A stretch of DNA of 64,000 bases from Candidatus Binatia bacterium (GTDB lineage: Bacteria > Desulfobacterota > Binatia > UBA12015): contig DATCMB010000022.1 of NCBI GenBank assembly GCA_036563615.1, positions 541,001 to 605,000 on the forward strand, given 5' to 3'. Under the pieces are notes generated by a model. That model did not search any database. It was given only the letters and a program-made list of their open reading frames with translations, and was not told where the DNA came from. Below are positions 16,981-26,264 of this stretch, piece by piece. The translations under genes and the position numbers were made by a program. Position 1 is the first letter of the stretch. Each line of letters begins with the position of its first letter.

Positions 16981-17859
16981 TCATGCAGCGAGCAATCCGC
17001 GATCGCGCAGCACGTCACGCACCGGCGCGAAGCGGAAATCCGAAAGCAAGCGTCTCAGCTTGTCCTCCATGACGTGGAGGTTCAGGTAGTGGGTCGAGAA
17101 CCCGCGCTTGCCGCGCGAGCGCAGCCGCGGCTGGCCGGGATCGATCTCCCACGGGTGCAGGTAGACGATCGCCGACTGCCCCTCGCGGTTCACGCGGCGC
17201 ATGCCCCAGCGCATGTACTGGTACGGCAGCAGGCGAAGATACGCGCCGCCGCCGAGCGGCAGGTTCCGCTTGCCGACGCGCGCGGTGGTCATCGGAAACT
17301 CGACCAGGTTGCGCTGTCCGAGCGAGTGGATGACGAAGGGGAAGCGGAGCGCGCCCGGCACGCCGTACAGCGAGTCGCGCACCGGGAAGATGCTCGAGTC
17401 GTACTCGATGCCGCACTCGAGCATGACGTCGAGCGCCCACATCGACTTGGCGGTCACCGAGAAGGACGGCGCGCGGTAGCCGCGGGCCGGGAAGCCGAGG
17501 ATGCGGGTCAGGATCTCCTGCGAGCGCTCGAGGTCGCGGCGGTAGAGGTCCTTGCCCTGCTCGTAGACCAGACGGTGCGCGTAGCCGTGGGTCGCGATCT
17601 CGTGTCCGTCGGCGGCGATCTCCTCGACGAGACCCGGGTAGCGCTCGGCGTTCCACGTCAAGATGAAGAAAGTGCCCTTGACGCGGAACTCGGCGAGCAG
17701 GCGCAGCAGACGCCGCGTGTTGGCGACGACGCGGCTCTCGTAGTGGTCCCAGTCCTCGAGCCGGACCTGGTCCTCGAAATCGGAGACCTGGAACCAGTCC
17801 TCGACGTCGACCGAGAAGGCGTTCACGATCTCGCGGTGTCCGTTCGTCGTCACGCGCAA
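16981..17859 (-). CDS. Exosortase-locus-type polysaccharide deacetylase
   Basis: This 292-residue protein has the features of the deacetylase subfamily found in XrtA/PEP-CTERM exopolysaccharide loci (TIGR03006 type). These are SVDVEDWFQV near the start (Asp18, Asp21), metal-site histidines in THGYAH (91-95), RAPSFSV, and YLHPWE near the end. No signal peptide is visible. It would deacetylate the polymer or its precursor. The gene follows the family 2 glycosyltransferase by 7 nt. It is one of the main reasons to relate this locus to exosortase A systems. Confidence 0.9.
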   Translation of the reverse strand: MRVTTNGHREIVNAFSVDVEDWFQVSDFEDQVRLEDWDHYESRVVANTRRLLRLLAEFRVKGTFFILTWNAERYPGLVEEIAADGHEIATHGYAHRLVYEQGKDLYRRDLERSQEILTRILGFPARGYRAPSFSVTAKSMWALDVMLECGIEYDSSIFPVRDSLYGVPGALRFPFVIHSLGQRNLVEFPMTTARVGKRNLPLGGGAYLRLLPYQYMRWGMRRVNREGQSAIVYLHPWEIDPGQPRLRSRGKRGFSTHYLNLHVMEDKLRRLLSDFRFAPVRDVLRDRGLLAA

Positions 17860-17866
17860 GCTCTCC

Positions 17867-19066
17867 TCAGTCCCGTCCGTCGATCGCAGCGGTCACGCCG
17901 CCGGTCGTGGCCTCGAACGGACGTTCGGCCGTCTGCCAGCGTCCGAGCTCGGAGCCCGTCGTGACCTTCCACCATCCCATGATCGCAGCCAGGTTTCCGA
18001 TCCCGAAGTAGACTACCGGCGACGCCAGGCGCTTGAGCTTGCCGTCCGGGAGCAGGAACCCCACCGGGATCGCGAGGTAGGCGAGGATCTGGAGCGCGAA
18101 CAGCGCCTGGTAGCCCACGCCGCTCGCGAGACCCGAGCCGACGAGCAGCAGGAGAAACCACAGCGGCGTGGCGTAACGCAACCCCTTCCGGGACAGGAGC
18201 TCCCAGCCGACGAGCCACGCTCGGTTGCGCACGATGTCGGGCCACACGGCCTGGATGCCCCGGATGCCGCGGCCGATGATGCGCGAGCGTCGCTTGAGCT
18301 CGTCGGGCAGGTTGCGCGACCCGGCCTCGTAGGACAGCGCGCGCGGCTCGTAGAGACAGAGGTGCCCGGCGGCGGCGACCCAAATCGGCTGCACCATGTC
18401 GTTGCAGACGTCGTTCGGCACCGGCCGGCAGAGCTCCTTGCGCACCGCGAAGATCGAGCCGTTCGCCCCGAGGAGACAGCCGAGCGCGCTCTCGAGGCGC
18501 TTCTGCATCTGGTCGAGCTCCCAGTAGCGGTTGTAGCCCTCGGCGATCGGGTTGTCGTTGAAGTTCTTGTAGATCAGCTCGCCGCAGATGCTGCCGACGC
18601 GCGGATCGGCGAAGCCCTGCACCAGCGTCTTGACGGCGTCGGGCCGGTACATGCCGTTCGCGTCGGTGAAGACGATGATGTCGCCGGCGGCGCGCGGCAT
18701 GGTGTCGTTGAGGCAGTGGTTCTTGCCGCGGTTGACCGGGTACTCGTGCAGCACGACGCCTTCCGCGGCGAACGAGCGGGCGATGTCGTTGGTCGCGTCC
18801 GTCGAGCCGTCCGACGCGACGATGATCTCGAGGCGATCCTTCGGGTAGTCGAGCGCGAGCGCGTTGCGCAGCTTGTTCTCGAGGACCTCGGCCTCGTTGT
18901 ACGCCGAGATGATCAGCGTCACCTTGGGGAGCTCGGCGTCGCTCGCGAACGACGCAGGACGCTGGCGGCCGCGGAGGGCGGCGAGGGCCGCGAGGGTGAG
19001 CGGGTAGCCGACGTACTGGTAGACCAGCACGACGACCGCGAACCAGAAGAGGATGGGCCCGATCAT
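17867..19066 (-). CDS. Membrane family 2 glycosyltransferase
   Basis: This protein has 399 residues. An N-terminal membrane helix (about 5-27) is followed by a GT-A domain with SAYNE, ASDGSTDAT and the DxD-like TDANG. The R-x-R-rich KRRSRIIGRG segment follows, and then about three C-terminal helices. It is a processive-type or membrane-bound inverting glycosyltransferase of the BcsA/HAS-like family. It would elongate the repeat unit at the cytoplasmic face. Thirty nucleotides separate it from the preceding glycosyltransferase gene. Confidence 0.9.
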   Translation of the reverse strand: MIGPILFWFAVVVLVYQYVGYPLTLAALAALRGRQRPASFASDAELPKVTLIISAYNEAEVLENKLRNALALDYPKDRLEIIVASDGSTDATNDIARSFAAEGVVLHEYPVNRGKNHCLNDTMPRAAGDIIVFTDANGMYRPDAVKTLVQGFADPRVGSICGELIYKNFNDNPIAEGYNRYWELDQMQKRLESALGCLLGANGSIFAVRKELCRPVPNDVCNDMVQPIWVAAAGHLCLYEPRALSYEAGSRNLPDELKRRSRIIGRGIRGIQAVWPDIVRNRAWLVGWELLSRKGLRYATPLWFLLLLVGSGLASGVGYQALFALQILAYLAIPVGFLLPDGKLKRLASPVVYFGIGNLAAIMGWWKVTTGSELGRWQTAERPFEATTGGVTAAIDGRD

Positions 19067-19096
19067 GGCTGTCCTGGAAGCTCGTCTCTGTTCGGT

Positions 19097-20284
19097 TCAG
19101 GCACGCGACACGGTTTCGCCGGCCGCAGCGGGCGCGCGCACCTCCGCGGGCGGAACGTGGATGCCCGCGCGGGCGAGCTGCTCGCGGTAGAGGCCGTCGA
19201 TCGCGCGCAGCATCGCCTCGAGGCTGAAGTGCTCGCGCACGCGCCGCTCGCCGCGCTCGCCCAGCGTGCGCGCGAGCGCGGGGTCGCGCAGCACGCGCTC
19301 GACGGCGTCGGCGAGGGCGGCCGGATCCGCCGGCGGCACGACGAAGCCCGACTCGCCGTCGACCACGACCTCCGCGCTGCCACCGGCCGAGGTCGTCACC
19401 ACCGGACGCCCGAGCGCCATCGCCTCGAGCAGCGCGTTCGGCATGCCCTCGATGATCGAGGACAGGACGAAGCAGTCGAAGCGGCGCATCAGCTCGGGGA
19501 CGTCGCGCCGCTGACCGAGGAAGCGAACCGTGTTGCCGAGCCCGAGGCGCGCGGACTGCGCTTCGAGCTCGGCGCGCAGCGGACCGTCACCGACGATGTC
19601 GAAGCGGACGTCCGGGATGCGCCGACGCAGCAGGTCGGCCGCGGCGAGCGCGTGGTCGTAGCCCTTCTTCCAGCTCAGCCGCCCGACCATGCCCACCAGC
19701 GGACCGCGTCCGCGCGGGTCGTCCTCGGTGGAGGCCGGCGCGTCGACGCTCGCGGAGCTCGCGGGCAGGGCGACCCCGTTCGGGATCCGCGAGATGCGCT
19801 GCGGCGAGCACCACTCGTGCTCCACGACCACGTCGCGGACGGCGTCGGCGTTGACCAGCACGCGATCGGCGAGCTGGTTCGAGAGCCACGCGGCGAGACG
19901 GCGGTCGAGGCGGTCGTAGCGGTCGAGGCTGCGCTTGCTCACCAGCGTGACCGGCAGCCGCGCCCAGCGTCCGACCAGCGCCGCGAGGAAGTTGCCCTCG
20001 AAGAGGTAGCCGTGCACGACCTGCACGCCGCGCTGCTTCATGTCGCGGGCGACGCGCGCCACCGCGCCGAACGTGCGCGGGCTCAGCATGGTCGAGCGGA
20101 TGCCGAAGGAGCGTACCGGCACGCCCTCGCGCTCGAAGAGCGGGGCGAGGTCGCCTGGCTCCGCCGCCGCGGTCCACATCTCGAGCTCGTAGCGGTCGCG
20201 GTCGAGGCCGCGCACGACCTCGAGCAGGTGGCGCTGCGCGCCACCGACGTGCAGGTGATCGATGACGTACGCGACGCGGATCAT
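19097..20284 (-). CDS. GT-B glycosyltransferase (family 4 type)
   Basis: This 395-residue protein starts at the first Rossmann strand with GGAQRHLLE. Its donor site EGMPNALLEAMALGRPV carries both conserved glutamates. It is probably a cytosolic retaining transferase for repeat-unit assembly. The ATG at 20284 overlaps the stop of the preceding polymerase-like gene as ATGA, so the start is well supported and translation is coupled. Fifteen to twenty residues at the C-terminus are Ala/Pro-rich and not part of the fold. Confidence 0.92.
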   Translation of the reverse strand: MIRVAYVIDHLHVGGAQRHLLEVVRGLDRDRYELEMWTAAAEPGDLAPLFEREGVPVRSFGIRSTMLSPRTFGAVARVARDMKQRGVQVVHGYLFEGNFLAALVGRWARLPVTLVSKRSLDRYDRLDRRLAAWLSNQLADRVLVNADAVRDVVVEHEWCSPQRISRIPNGVALPASSASVDAPASTEDDPRGRGPLVGMVGRLSWKKGYDHALAAADLLRRRIPDVRFDIVGDGPLRAELEAQSARLGLGNTVRFLGQRRDVPELMRRFDCFVLSSIIEGMPNALLEAMALGRPVVTTSAGGSAEVVVDGESGFVVPPADPAALADAVERVLRDPALARTLGERGERRVREHFSLEAMLRAIDGLYREQLARAGIHVPPAEVRAPAAAGETVSRA

Positions 20285-21852
20285 GCCGCCTCGGTCCGCG
20301 GGCGATAGAGCTGACGGATGGCGGCGCGTCGCGCGCCCGGCGTACCGGAGACGACGCCGGGCAAGCCCTTGCCGCGCAGCTCCTCGTCGAGCGCCCAGCG
20401 GGTCAGAACGATCGCGATCGAGATGATGAAGTAGATGTGCACCTCGAGCCAGACGTCGGCGAAGATCGAGAAGAAGAAGAACAGGACGAGGTAGAGGTGC
20501 AGCCAGTCGGGCAGGTGCGAGAGCTGCGGATGGTTCTTGTACTTCGGGCGCAAGCGCTGCACGCGCGTGTACAGGAAGCCGAACAGCGTCAAGTAAAGGC
20601 ACGTCGTGATGATGCCGCCTTCCGCAGCGGACCACACGTAGGAGTTGTGCGGCGGCTTGTACGAGCCGTGCAGGTACGCGTTGACCCAGCGGAAGTTGCC
20701 GAGGCCGACGCCGGTCAGCGGGTGCTCGGAGATGATGCGCAGCGCTTCGGCGAGCGTCGTGACGCGCGTCTCGGTCGAGCGTGAGCCCTCGATGCGCACG
20801 CCGACCGCTTCGGGCGTCGCGAACGGGTTGATGTTCATCAGACGCTCGCGGTGCGCGTCCGTGAGAATGAACTGGAAGGCGAAGATGCCGAGCACCAGCC
20901 CGACCGCGGCGGAGATGATCTTGCCGCGGCGTGGGACGTGATCGCCTAGGCACAAAAGCAAGCCGACCAGGCAGAGGCCGAGGAAGCCGCTTCGCGACGC
21001 GGTGAGCAGAACGAGCGGAATCGAGCCCACCGCGAAGCTCAGCCAGACGATTCGCATCGCCACCGATCTCGTGTTCGTCGCCAGGTACACGAACAGCGCG
21101 ATACCGACGTTCATCATGAACGCGAATCGGTTGATGTTCGATGCCCAGCCGACGACCTTCGAAGTGATGCGGTACTCCGCCTCGCCCTTGACCATGTCGG
21201 GACCGAGCGTCGGCACCACCGCGACGATGCACAGCGCGATGACGTACAGCACCCACTTGAGCTGCTTGGGCGTGCGGATCCAGTTCACGAAGAAGATCGT
21301 GAACGCGATGCGCGACAGCAGCTCGAAGATCCACCGTCCGCTGACGTCGACCTCGCCGTAGTAGCCCTCGTGGCCGCTCTTCTGCACCTTCGGCAGGAGG
21401 TACTTGATGTCCGGCCAGATGAGCTTGTTGATGTACTGCATCGTGATCAGCACGATGGCGATCGCGATCAGCAGTCGGATCTCGGGCTCGCGCAAGAACC
21501 AGTAGTCGTGCGTGCGGTAGAGCTGGAAGGCGAGGATCAGCAGGAGCGAGAGGCCGAGCAGGTTGTTGATCGTAAACGGTCCGACGCCCTTCAGCGCGGA
21601 AGGGTAGGACATCAGCATCGTCGTCATGATGACCATGACGCCGACGTGGGGCTTGTAGAGGACGAGCAGCCCCGCGAAGACCATCCCGACGACCGCCATG
21701 GCGAGCACCAGGCGGTGGTCGCTGAAGAAGGCGGCCGCGCCGAGCGCGCAGCCCGCGGCGACCGTCGCGAAGATCGCCCAGACGGGGAAGCGCTCGACCC
21801 CGCGGGTCACGCGGCGCGTCGGCGCCGAGAACGGGACGGATGACGCGGTCAC
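20281..21852 (-). CDS. O-antigen ligase/polymerase-family membrane protein (Wzy/WaaL-like)
   Basis: This 523-residue protein has about eleven or twelve membrane helices and the Wzy_C signature region. LTASRSGFLGL and HPLTGVGLGNF are followed by a large periplasmic loop holding PPHNSYV, the His-Asn motif characteristic of WaaL-type enzymes. It would polymerise or ligate lipid-linked polysaccharide at the periplasmic face. It is the more canonical of two such domains in the locus; the other is the C-terminal part of the fusion at 5519-7447. It follows the deacetylase gene by 7 nt. Confidence 0.88.
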   Translation of the reverse strand: MTASSVPFSAPTRRVTRGVERFPVWAIFATVAAGCALGAAAFFSDHRLVLAMAVVGMVFAGLLVLYKPHVGVMVIMTTMLMSYPSALKGVGPFTINNLLGLSLLLILAFQLYRTHDYWFLREPEIRLLIAIAIVLITMQYINKLIWPDIKYLLPKVQKSGHEGYYGEVDVSGRWIFELLSRIAFTIFFVNWIRTPKQLKWVLYVIALCIVAVVPTLGPDMVKGEAEYRITSKVVGWASNINRFAFMMNVGIALFVYLATNTRSVAMRIVWLSFAVGSIPLVLLTASRSGFLGLCLVGLLLCLGDHVPRRGKIISAAVGLVLGIFAFQFILTDAHRERLMNINPFATPEAVGVRIEGSRSTETRVTTLAEALRIISEHPLTGVGLGNFRWVNAYLHGSYKPPHNSYVWSAAEGGIITTCLYLTLFGFLYTRVQRLRPKYKNHPQLSHLPDWLHLYLVLFFFFSIFADVWLEVHIYFIISIAIVLTRWALDEELRGKGLPGVVSGTPGARRAAIRQLYRPRTEAA

Positions 21853-21859
21853 GCGGTGC

Positions 21860-22882
21860 TCACGCTCCGATCTTGCCGCGCTCGATGTCGAGCGTGAATT
21901 CCGGCATCGCGCCGTGGCGGTTGTAGATGCCGATCCGCTTGAGCGCGAAGAGGTCGTCGCCGGCGACGACGCTACCGGTCACCGAGGTGGTCGCCGAGGC
22001 GAAGCCGGCGCGACGCACCATGGCCTTGATCGCCTCGGTGAGGTGCGCGCTGCCGCGGCCGTTCGGGTAGGAGAAGTGCCGCACGGGCTCGCCGATCTGC
22101 TCCGCGAGCGCGTCGCGCGATCCGACGATCTCGCGCTCGGCTTCCTCGGGCGTCGCGTTCGGCAGGTTGGGATGGGTCAGCGTGTGCGCGCCGAAGATCA
22201 TCCCCGCGCGGTGCATCTCGCGCACCTGATCCCAGGTCATCATGATCGACTTGAGCGGCGAGACGTCCTCGATGCCGGCCGCGACCCGCAGCGCTTCGAG
22301 CAAGGCGAGCCGCCGCTCCGTCGGGATGTTCTTCATCGTGACGATGAGCTTCGTGAACGCCTCGCGACGCTCGATCGGCGTCCGCAGCGGCAGGCGGAAG
22401 GCCATCGGCTCACGCGTCTCGAGCACCGGGACCGTGGTGGTGAAAACCACGAAGCGCAGCAGCCCGGTCCACAGGATCGAGCGGTTGTCGATGCAATCGG
22501 TCGTCACGTAGAACGTCGCGTTCAGACCGTGGCGCTGCAGGATGGGGAAGGCGCGCGTGTAGTTGTCGAGGTAGCCGTCGTCGAAGGTCAGCGCGACCGA
22601 CTTGGGCGGCAGCGGCTTCCCCTCGGAGAGGCGCTGCACCATCTCGTCGAGCGACAGCACGCGATAGTGGCGCTTCAGGTACGCGCACTGGCGGTCGAAG
22701 TGCTCGGGGGCGACGGCGAGGCCGGGATCGAGGCAGAGGTGCGTGCCGTCGGCAACCGTGCTCACCGAGTGGTAGCGCAGGATCGCGGCGCGGCCCGCGA
22801 GAACGGTGCGGGCCAGCGTCGAGATACCTCCGTGGTGAATCGCGAGCTTCGCGAAGTTGGTCAGGTAGCGGCGAATGGCCAT
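21860..22882 (-). CDS. Polysaccharide deacetylase (NodB-type)
   Basis: This 340-residue protein has the NodB motif TFDDG at about 99-103 and metal-binding HTLTH (FGAHTLTHPNL), followed by FSYPNG. An insert of about 70 residues lies between the two motifs. It is similar in build to the deacetylase at 9432-10259, including AILRYHSV/VIYYHRI near the start. It probably deacetylates an N-acetylated sugar of the polymer or precursor. No cleavable signal peptide is evident. It sits 43 nt after the wzz-like gene. Confidence 0.9.
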   Translation of the reverse strand: MAIRRYLTNFAKLAIHHGGISTLARTVLAGRAAILRYHSVSTVADGTHLCLDPGLAVAPEHFDRQCAYLKRHYRVLSLDEMVQRLSEGKPLPPKSVALTFDDGYLDNYTRAFPILQRHGLNATFYVTTDCIDNRSILWTGLLRFVVFTTTVPVLETREPMAFRLPLRTPIERREAFTKLIVTMKNIPTERRLALLEALRVAAGIEDVSPLKSIMMTWDQVREMHRAGMIFGAHTLTHPNLPNATPEEAEREIVGSRDALAEQIGEPVRHFSYPNGRGSAHLTEAIKAMVRRAGFASATTSVTGSVVAGDDLFALKRIGIYNRHGAMPEFTLDIERGKIGA

Positions 22883-22925
22883 GGAGATGGACGCCTCCCC
22901 GGGGCGACCACGACCGTGCGTGTCG

Positions 22926-24356
22926 TCAGTTGACGACGCGGTAGTCGGAGATCAGGCCCAGGACCGGCAGCTCGAGCTCGCGCTCGATGTCGGAGCCGAA
23001 GTGGTAGGTCTGGTAGAGGAACTCGAGTCCGAACGCGCCCGCGACGCCGACGCCCACACCCGCGATCAGCGCGATGATGATGGTCAGCATCGTCTGGTCG
23101 TTGTCGGGCTTCGCCGGCGCGTCCGCGCGGTCGACGACGCGGATCGTGTCGAGCTTGTCCTCGCTCATCTCGAGCGAGAGCCGCGCTTCCTGGGCGCGCT
23201 GGATTGACGCCTGCAGCTCGGCGCGCGCCTGCTGCACCTCGTCGTCGAGCTTCTGCAGCTTGTAGCCCTTCTCGCTGATCTCGGCGAGACGCGCCTCGAA
23301 GTCGGCGAGGTGTTGCTTGACGGACTCCCGCTTCGCCTCGAGCGCGCCGCGGTTCGCGCGGGCGCGCAGAAGCTCCTCCGCCAGGTTCTGGCGCACCTGG
23401 TTGAGCTGGAAGCGCTCGGTGCCGATGATGCGCGGCGGCTGCTCCTTCACCTTCGCGCGCAGCTCGGCGATCTGCGCCTTCTTGTCGATCACGCGACGGT
23501 CGGCGTCGGTGTACTTCTGCTGCAGCTCGGACAGCTCGACGGTCAGGATGCCGATGCGCTCCTCGAGCGCGCGCGCGACCGGGTTGTCGATCATGTCGAC
23601 GTCGCTCGCGACCTTCTCGGGCTCGTCCTGCATCGCCTCTTCGAGCTTGGCGATGAGCTGATCGGTCTGCTGGATCTGCGCCTCGGTCTCACGCAGCACC
23701 AGCTCGCTCGCCATCATCTGGCGGATGGTCTCGTCCTTCTGCTGGTTCAGCGCGACGATTCCGGTGCGGCGCTGATAGCGGTCGAGGCGACGCTCCTTCT
23801 TGCGCAGCTCGCGCTCGAGGCGCTCGGTGCGGCGCTCGAAGAAGCGCACGATGTCCGGCGACTCGTAGATGCTCGGGTGGTACTCGAGGTAGGTGTCGAC
23901 CAGCGTGTTGACGACCGCCGCCGCCTTGTTCTTGTCGGTGTGCTTGAAGGCGACCTCGATCATCGGCGACTGCGGGAACGGCGTGACCCGCAGGTTGTCG
24001 CGGATGGCGCGCGCGGTGGCGCGGTTGCGCTGCTCGCGGTCCTCGGGCACCGGGTCGATGATCTCGATCTGCAGCCGCTCGGCGGCGGCGAGCAGGAACG
24101 AGCGGTTCTTCAAATTCTCGACCTCGGCGTTCAGCACCTGCGCTTCGGGCAGCTGCGTGGTGCGCTTCGAATCTTGCGGCGACAGGTGCAGGTAGCTGCG
24201 GCTACCGACGACGAGCAGCTTCGCGCGCGCCATGTACTCGGGCGTGCGCAGCAGCGCGAACGCGATGATCGGCAGCGAGACCAGCGCGAACGCGATGACG
24301 AAGAACCGCTTGCGCTTGAACAGGATGTGCAGGAACTCGCGTACGGATTCGTTCAT
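22926..24356 (-). CDS. Wzz/GumC-like polysaccharide co-polymerase
   Basis: This 476-residue protein has a membrane helix at about 17-36, a Wzz-type periplasmic domain, a long charged coiled coil (about 170-410) and a second membrane helix near residues 425-450. It is a chain-length determinant of the exosortase/GumC type and would span the periplasm between polymerase and export pore. It lacks a fused kinase domain; the partner P-loop protein is the separate upstream gene, whose stop overlaps this ATG as ATGA. Confidence 0.93.
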   Translation of the reverse strand: MNESVREFLHILFKRKRFFVIAFALVSLPIIAFALLRTPEYMARAKLLVVGSRSYLHLSPQDSKRTTQLPEAQVLNAEVENLKNRSFLLAAAERLQIEIIDPVPEDREQRNRATARAIRDNLRVTPFPQSPMIEVAFKHTDKNKAAAVVNTLVDTYLEYHPSIYESPDIVRFFERRTERLERELRKKERRLDRYQRRTGIVALNQQKDETIRQMMASELVLRETEAQIQQTDQLIAKLEEAMQDEPEKVASDVDMIDNPVARALEERIGILTVELSELQQKYTDADRRVIDKKAQIAELRAKVKEQPPRIIGTERFQLNQVRQNLAEELLRARANRGALEAKRESVKQHLADFEARLAEISEKGYKLQKLDDEVQQARAELQASIQRAQEARLSLEMSEDKLDTIRVVDRADAPAKPDNDQTMLTIIIALIAGVGVGVAGAFGLEFLYQTYHFGSDIERELELPVLGLISDYRVVN

Positions 24357-25327
24357 CTCGAGGCCTCTTGCGGGATGACGGCGATCTCGACGACGTCCTG
24401 CGGATTCGTCAAGCGGGTGAGGAACTCGGGAATGTAGTTCTGCGTGCGGTTGAGGACCGCACCGAGGACGTGCGCGCCGACGCGCTCGAGCTCACGGAGC
24501 GACACCGCGGGTGCGCCGAGCGGCGTGCTCTCGGCCCGCACGACCAGCATCACACCGTCGGCGCGCGGCGCCAGGAACGAGCTGTCGGCGTACATCTCCA
24601 TCGGCGCGCCGTCGATCAGGATGGTGTCGAACTCCTTGCGCAGGAACGCGAGCAGATCGTCGAACGCGCGTCCCTCGAACATGTACGGGACGCGCGCCGG
24701 ACCGCGTCCGGTCGGCATGAAGTACAGGTTCGGGATCTCCGTCGGGTGGTAATGCACCGGGCCGGGTGCCGTCGGATTGCTCAGCGCCTCGCAGAACCCG
24801 GGCGCGTCGTGGCCTCCGAAGACGCGCGTGATGCCGGGCGTGCGGAAGTTCGCGTCGATCAGCAGGCAGCGACCGGCCTGCGCCATGGTGGAGCCGAGCA
24901 GGGCGGTGGTGGTGGTGGCGCCCTCGCCGTGTCGCGACGAGACGATCAGCATGAGCTGCAGCGTGCGGGGCGCGCGTGCGGCGAGGATGTTCTTCCGAAG
25001 CTGCTGGAACTCTTCGATTGTCGTCGGTGGGACGTCGAACGAGAAGTGTCCGATGCCGCTGCCGTTGCGTCCGTTGCGATGAGCGTTGCCGTTGCCGTTC
25101 CCGTTTCCGTTGGCGTGGCCGTTCGCCCCGTTGCCGCCGTTGCGGCGCATGCGAGCACCGAAGCGGAACCAGCTGCGCTCGACGGGCGTTGGCAGCGTGC
25201 CTTCCGTCTCGACGGATGCCGCCTCCGGCTGCGGGGGAACCGCCGATCCCGGTGACGCCGTGTCACGCGCAGCCTTGGCTGCGCGCTCGGCCTCCGCTCG
25301 CTTCAGTGCCTCGTATGTCTTGCCCAC
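24353..25327 (-). CDS. CpsD/CapB-like P-loop protein lacking the Walker A lysine
   Basis: This 324-residue protein has the fold of the bacterial tyrosine-kinase partner of Wzz proteins. The Walker A region reads HGEGATTTT, so the invariant Lys of GEGKTT is Ala. The A-prime strand (LLIDANFRTP) and Walker B strand (ILIDGAP) are kept. The C-terminus has one Tyr and no Tyr cluster. Residues about 65-95 are an Asn/Gly-rich linker. It starts at GTG 25327 with TAGGAGA 7 nt upstream. It is probably a regulator that cannot hydrolyse ATP normally, though this is inference. Its stop overlaps the wzz-like start. Confidence 0.9.
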   Translation of the reverse strand: MGKTYEALKRAEAERAAKAARDTASPGSAVPPQPEAASVETEGTLPTPVERSWFRFGARMRRNGGNGANGHANGNGNGNGNAHRNGRNGSGIGHFSFDVPPTTIEEFQQLRKNILAARAPRTLQLMLIVSSRHGEGATTTTALLGSTMAQAGRCLLIDANFRTPGITRVFGGHDAPGFCEALSNPTAPGPVHYHPTEIPNLYFMPTGRGPARVPYMFEGRAFDDLLAFLRKEFDTILIDGAPMEMYADSSFLAPRADGVMLVVRAESTPLGAPAVSLRELERVGAHVLGAVLNRTQNYIPEFLTRLTNPQDVVEIAVIPQEASR

Positions 25328-25337
25328 CGACGGTCTC

Positions 25338-26174
25338 CTAGAAAGCCAACGTGTTGAGATCGAAGCCGGGTCGGGGCACGGTGGGCAGAAGCCCCCGGAT
25401 CCACTGGTCGACCCAAACGTCGGCTTCGCCGATGAACGTCCTCGGCACGATGATGATGTCGTCCGGTGCCATGACGACTTGTTCGGTGGACTCTCCGTCC
25501 ATGACAGCTTCCAAGTCAAGCCTTTGTGTTTGCACCTGATCGCCGACGCGCGTGATGTGCAGCACCTCGTCCGTGTTGGCGTCGTCGACGAAGCCGCCGC
25601 GCTCGACGATGGCCTGCAGCGGGGTCAACCCCTCGCGGTAGGGGACGTAACCCGGCTTGGCGACCTGACCGCCGACGTAGACTTTGTGCTCGGCGAGCTG
25701 GGCGATCACGACGCTCACCACCGGGTCCTTGAGGGTCTTCGACGATTTTTCGACGATGACCTCCTCGAGCTCCTTGACGGTGAGCCCCGCGGCCATCACG
25801 TCGCCGATCACCTGCAAGCCGATGCGGCCGTCCGGACGAACCGGGACGCGCTCGTTCTCTTCCGGGTGGTACGGGAACTTGACGTCGATGAGGTCACCCG
25901 GTGCAAGACGGTAGCTGTACTCGTCGACCAGCTTGCCGACCCGTCCGGCGGGACCTGCGACTCCCACCGTGCCCGGGGCGCCCATGCCGCCAACGGTTCC
26001 CGGAGCGCCGGAGTCCGGGCTCGCGGCCGCCATCATCATGGCGTGCTGCTGCTGCCGACGTGCGCTGCCGCCGCAGCCGGCGATCAGACCCAGCACGGCG
26101 GTCCCGACCAGCAACGCGGTGCCGATCCGGATCGCGCCGCCGCGCCCGATCTCGATCTGTCGTCTACTGCTCAT
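25338..26174 (-). CDS. Wza-like polysaccharide export lipoprotein
   Basis: This protein has 278 residues. It has a lipoprotein signal with lipobox LIAGC (Cys34), a Gly/Met/Ala-rich spacer, a Poly_export domain (YRLAPGDLIDVKFPYHPEEN) and one SLBB domain (VYVGGQVAKPGYVP). It would form the outer-membrane or periplasmic export channel. It is shorter than E. coli Wza and has only one SLBB repeat, as in many exosortase-linked loci. I prefer the ATG at 26174, which has GGAG and AAGGA upstream. The ATG at 26186 has its AAGG directly abutting it. Confidence 0.92.
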   Translation of the reverse strand: MSSRRQIEIGRGGAIRIGTALLVGTAVLGLIAGCGGSARRQQQHAMMMAAASPDSGAPGTVGGMGAPGTVGVAGPAGRVGKLVDEYSYRLAPGDLIDVKFPYHPEENERVPVRPDGRIGLQVIGDVMAAGLTVKELEEVIVEKSSKTLKDPVVSVVIAQLAEHKVYVGGQVAKPGYVPYREGLTPLQAIVERGGFVDDANTDEVLHITRVGDQVQTQRLDLEAVMDGESTEQVVMAPDDIIIVPRTFIGEADVWVDQWIRGLLPTVPRPGFDLNTLAF

Positions 26175-26264
26175 AGCTCCGCCCATCCTTCGAAAGGTTC
26201 TTCCCTGTACGGGGCGGCGGACCCCGTTATGCTGCTTCGAGCGAGTGCTCGAGAGCGGACGCGC

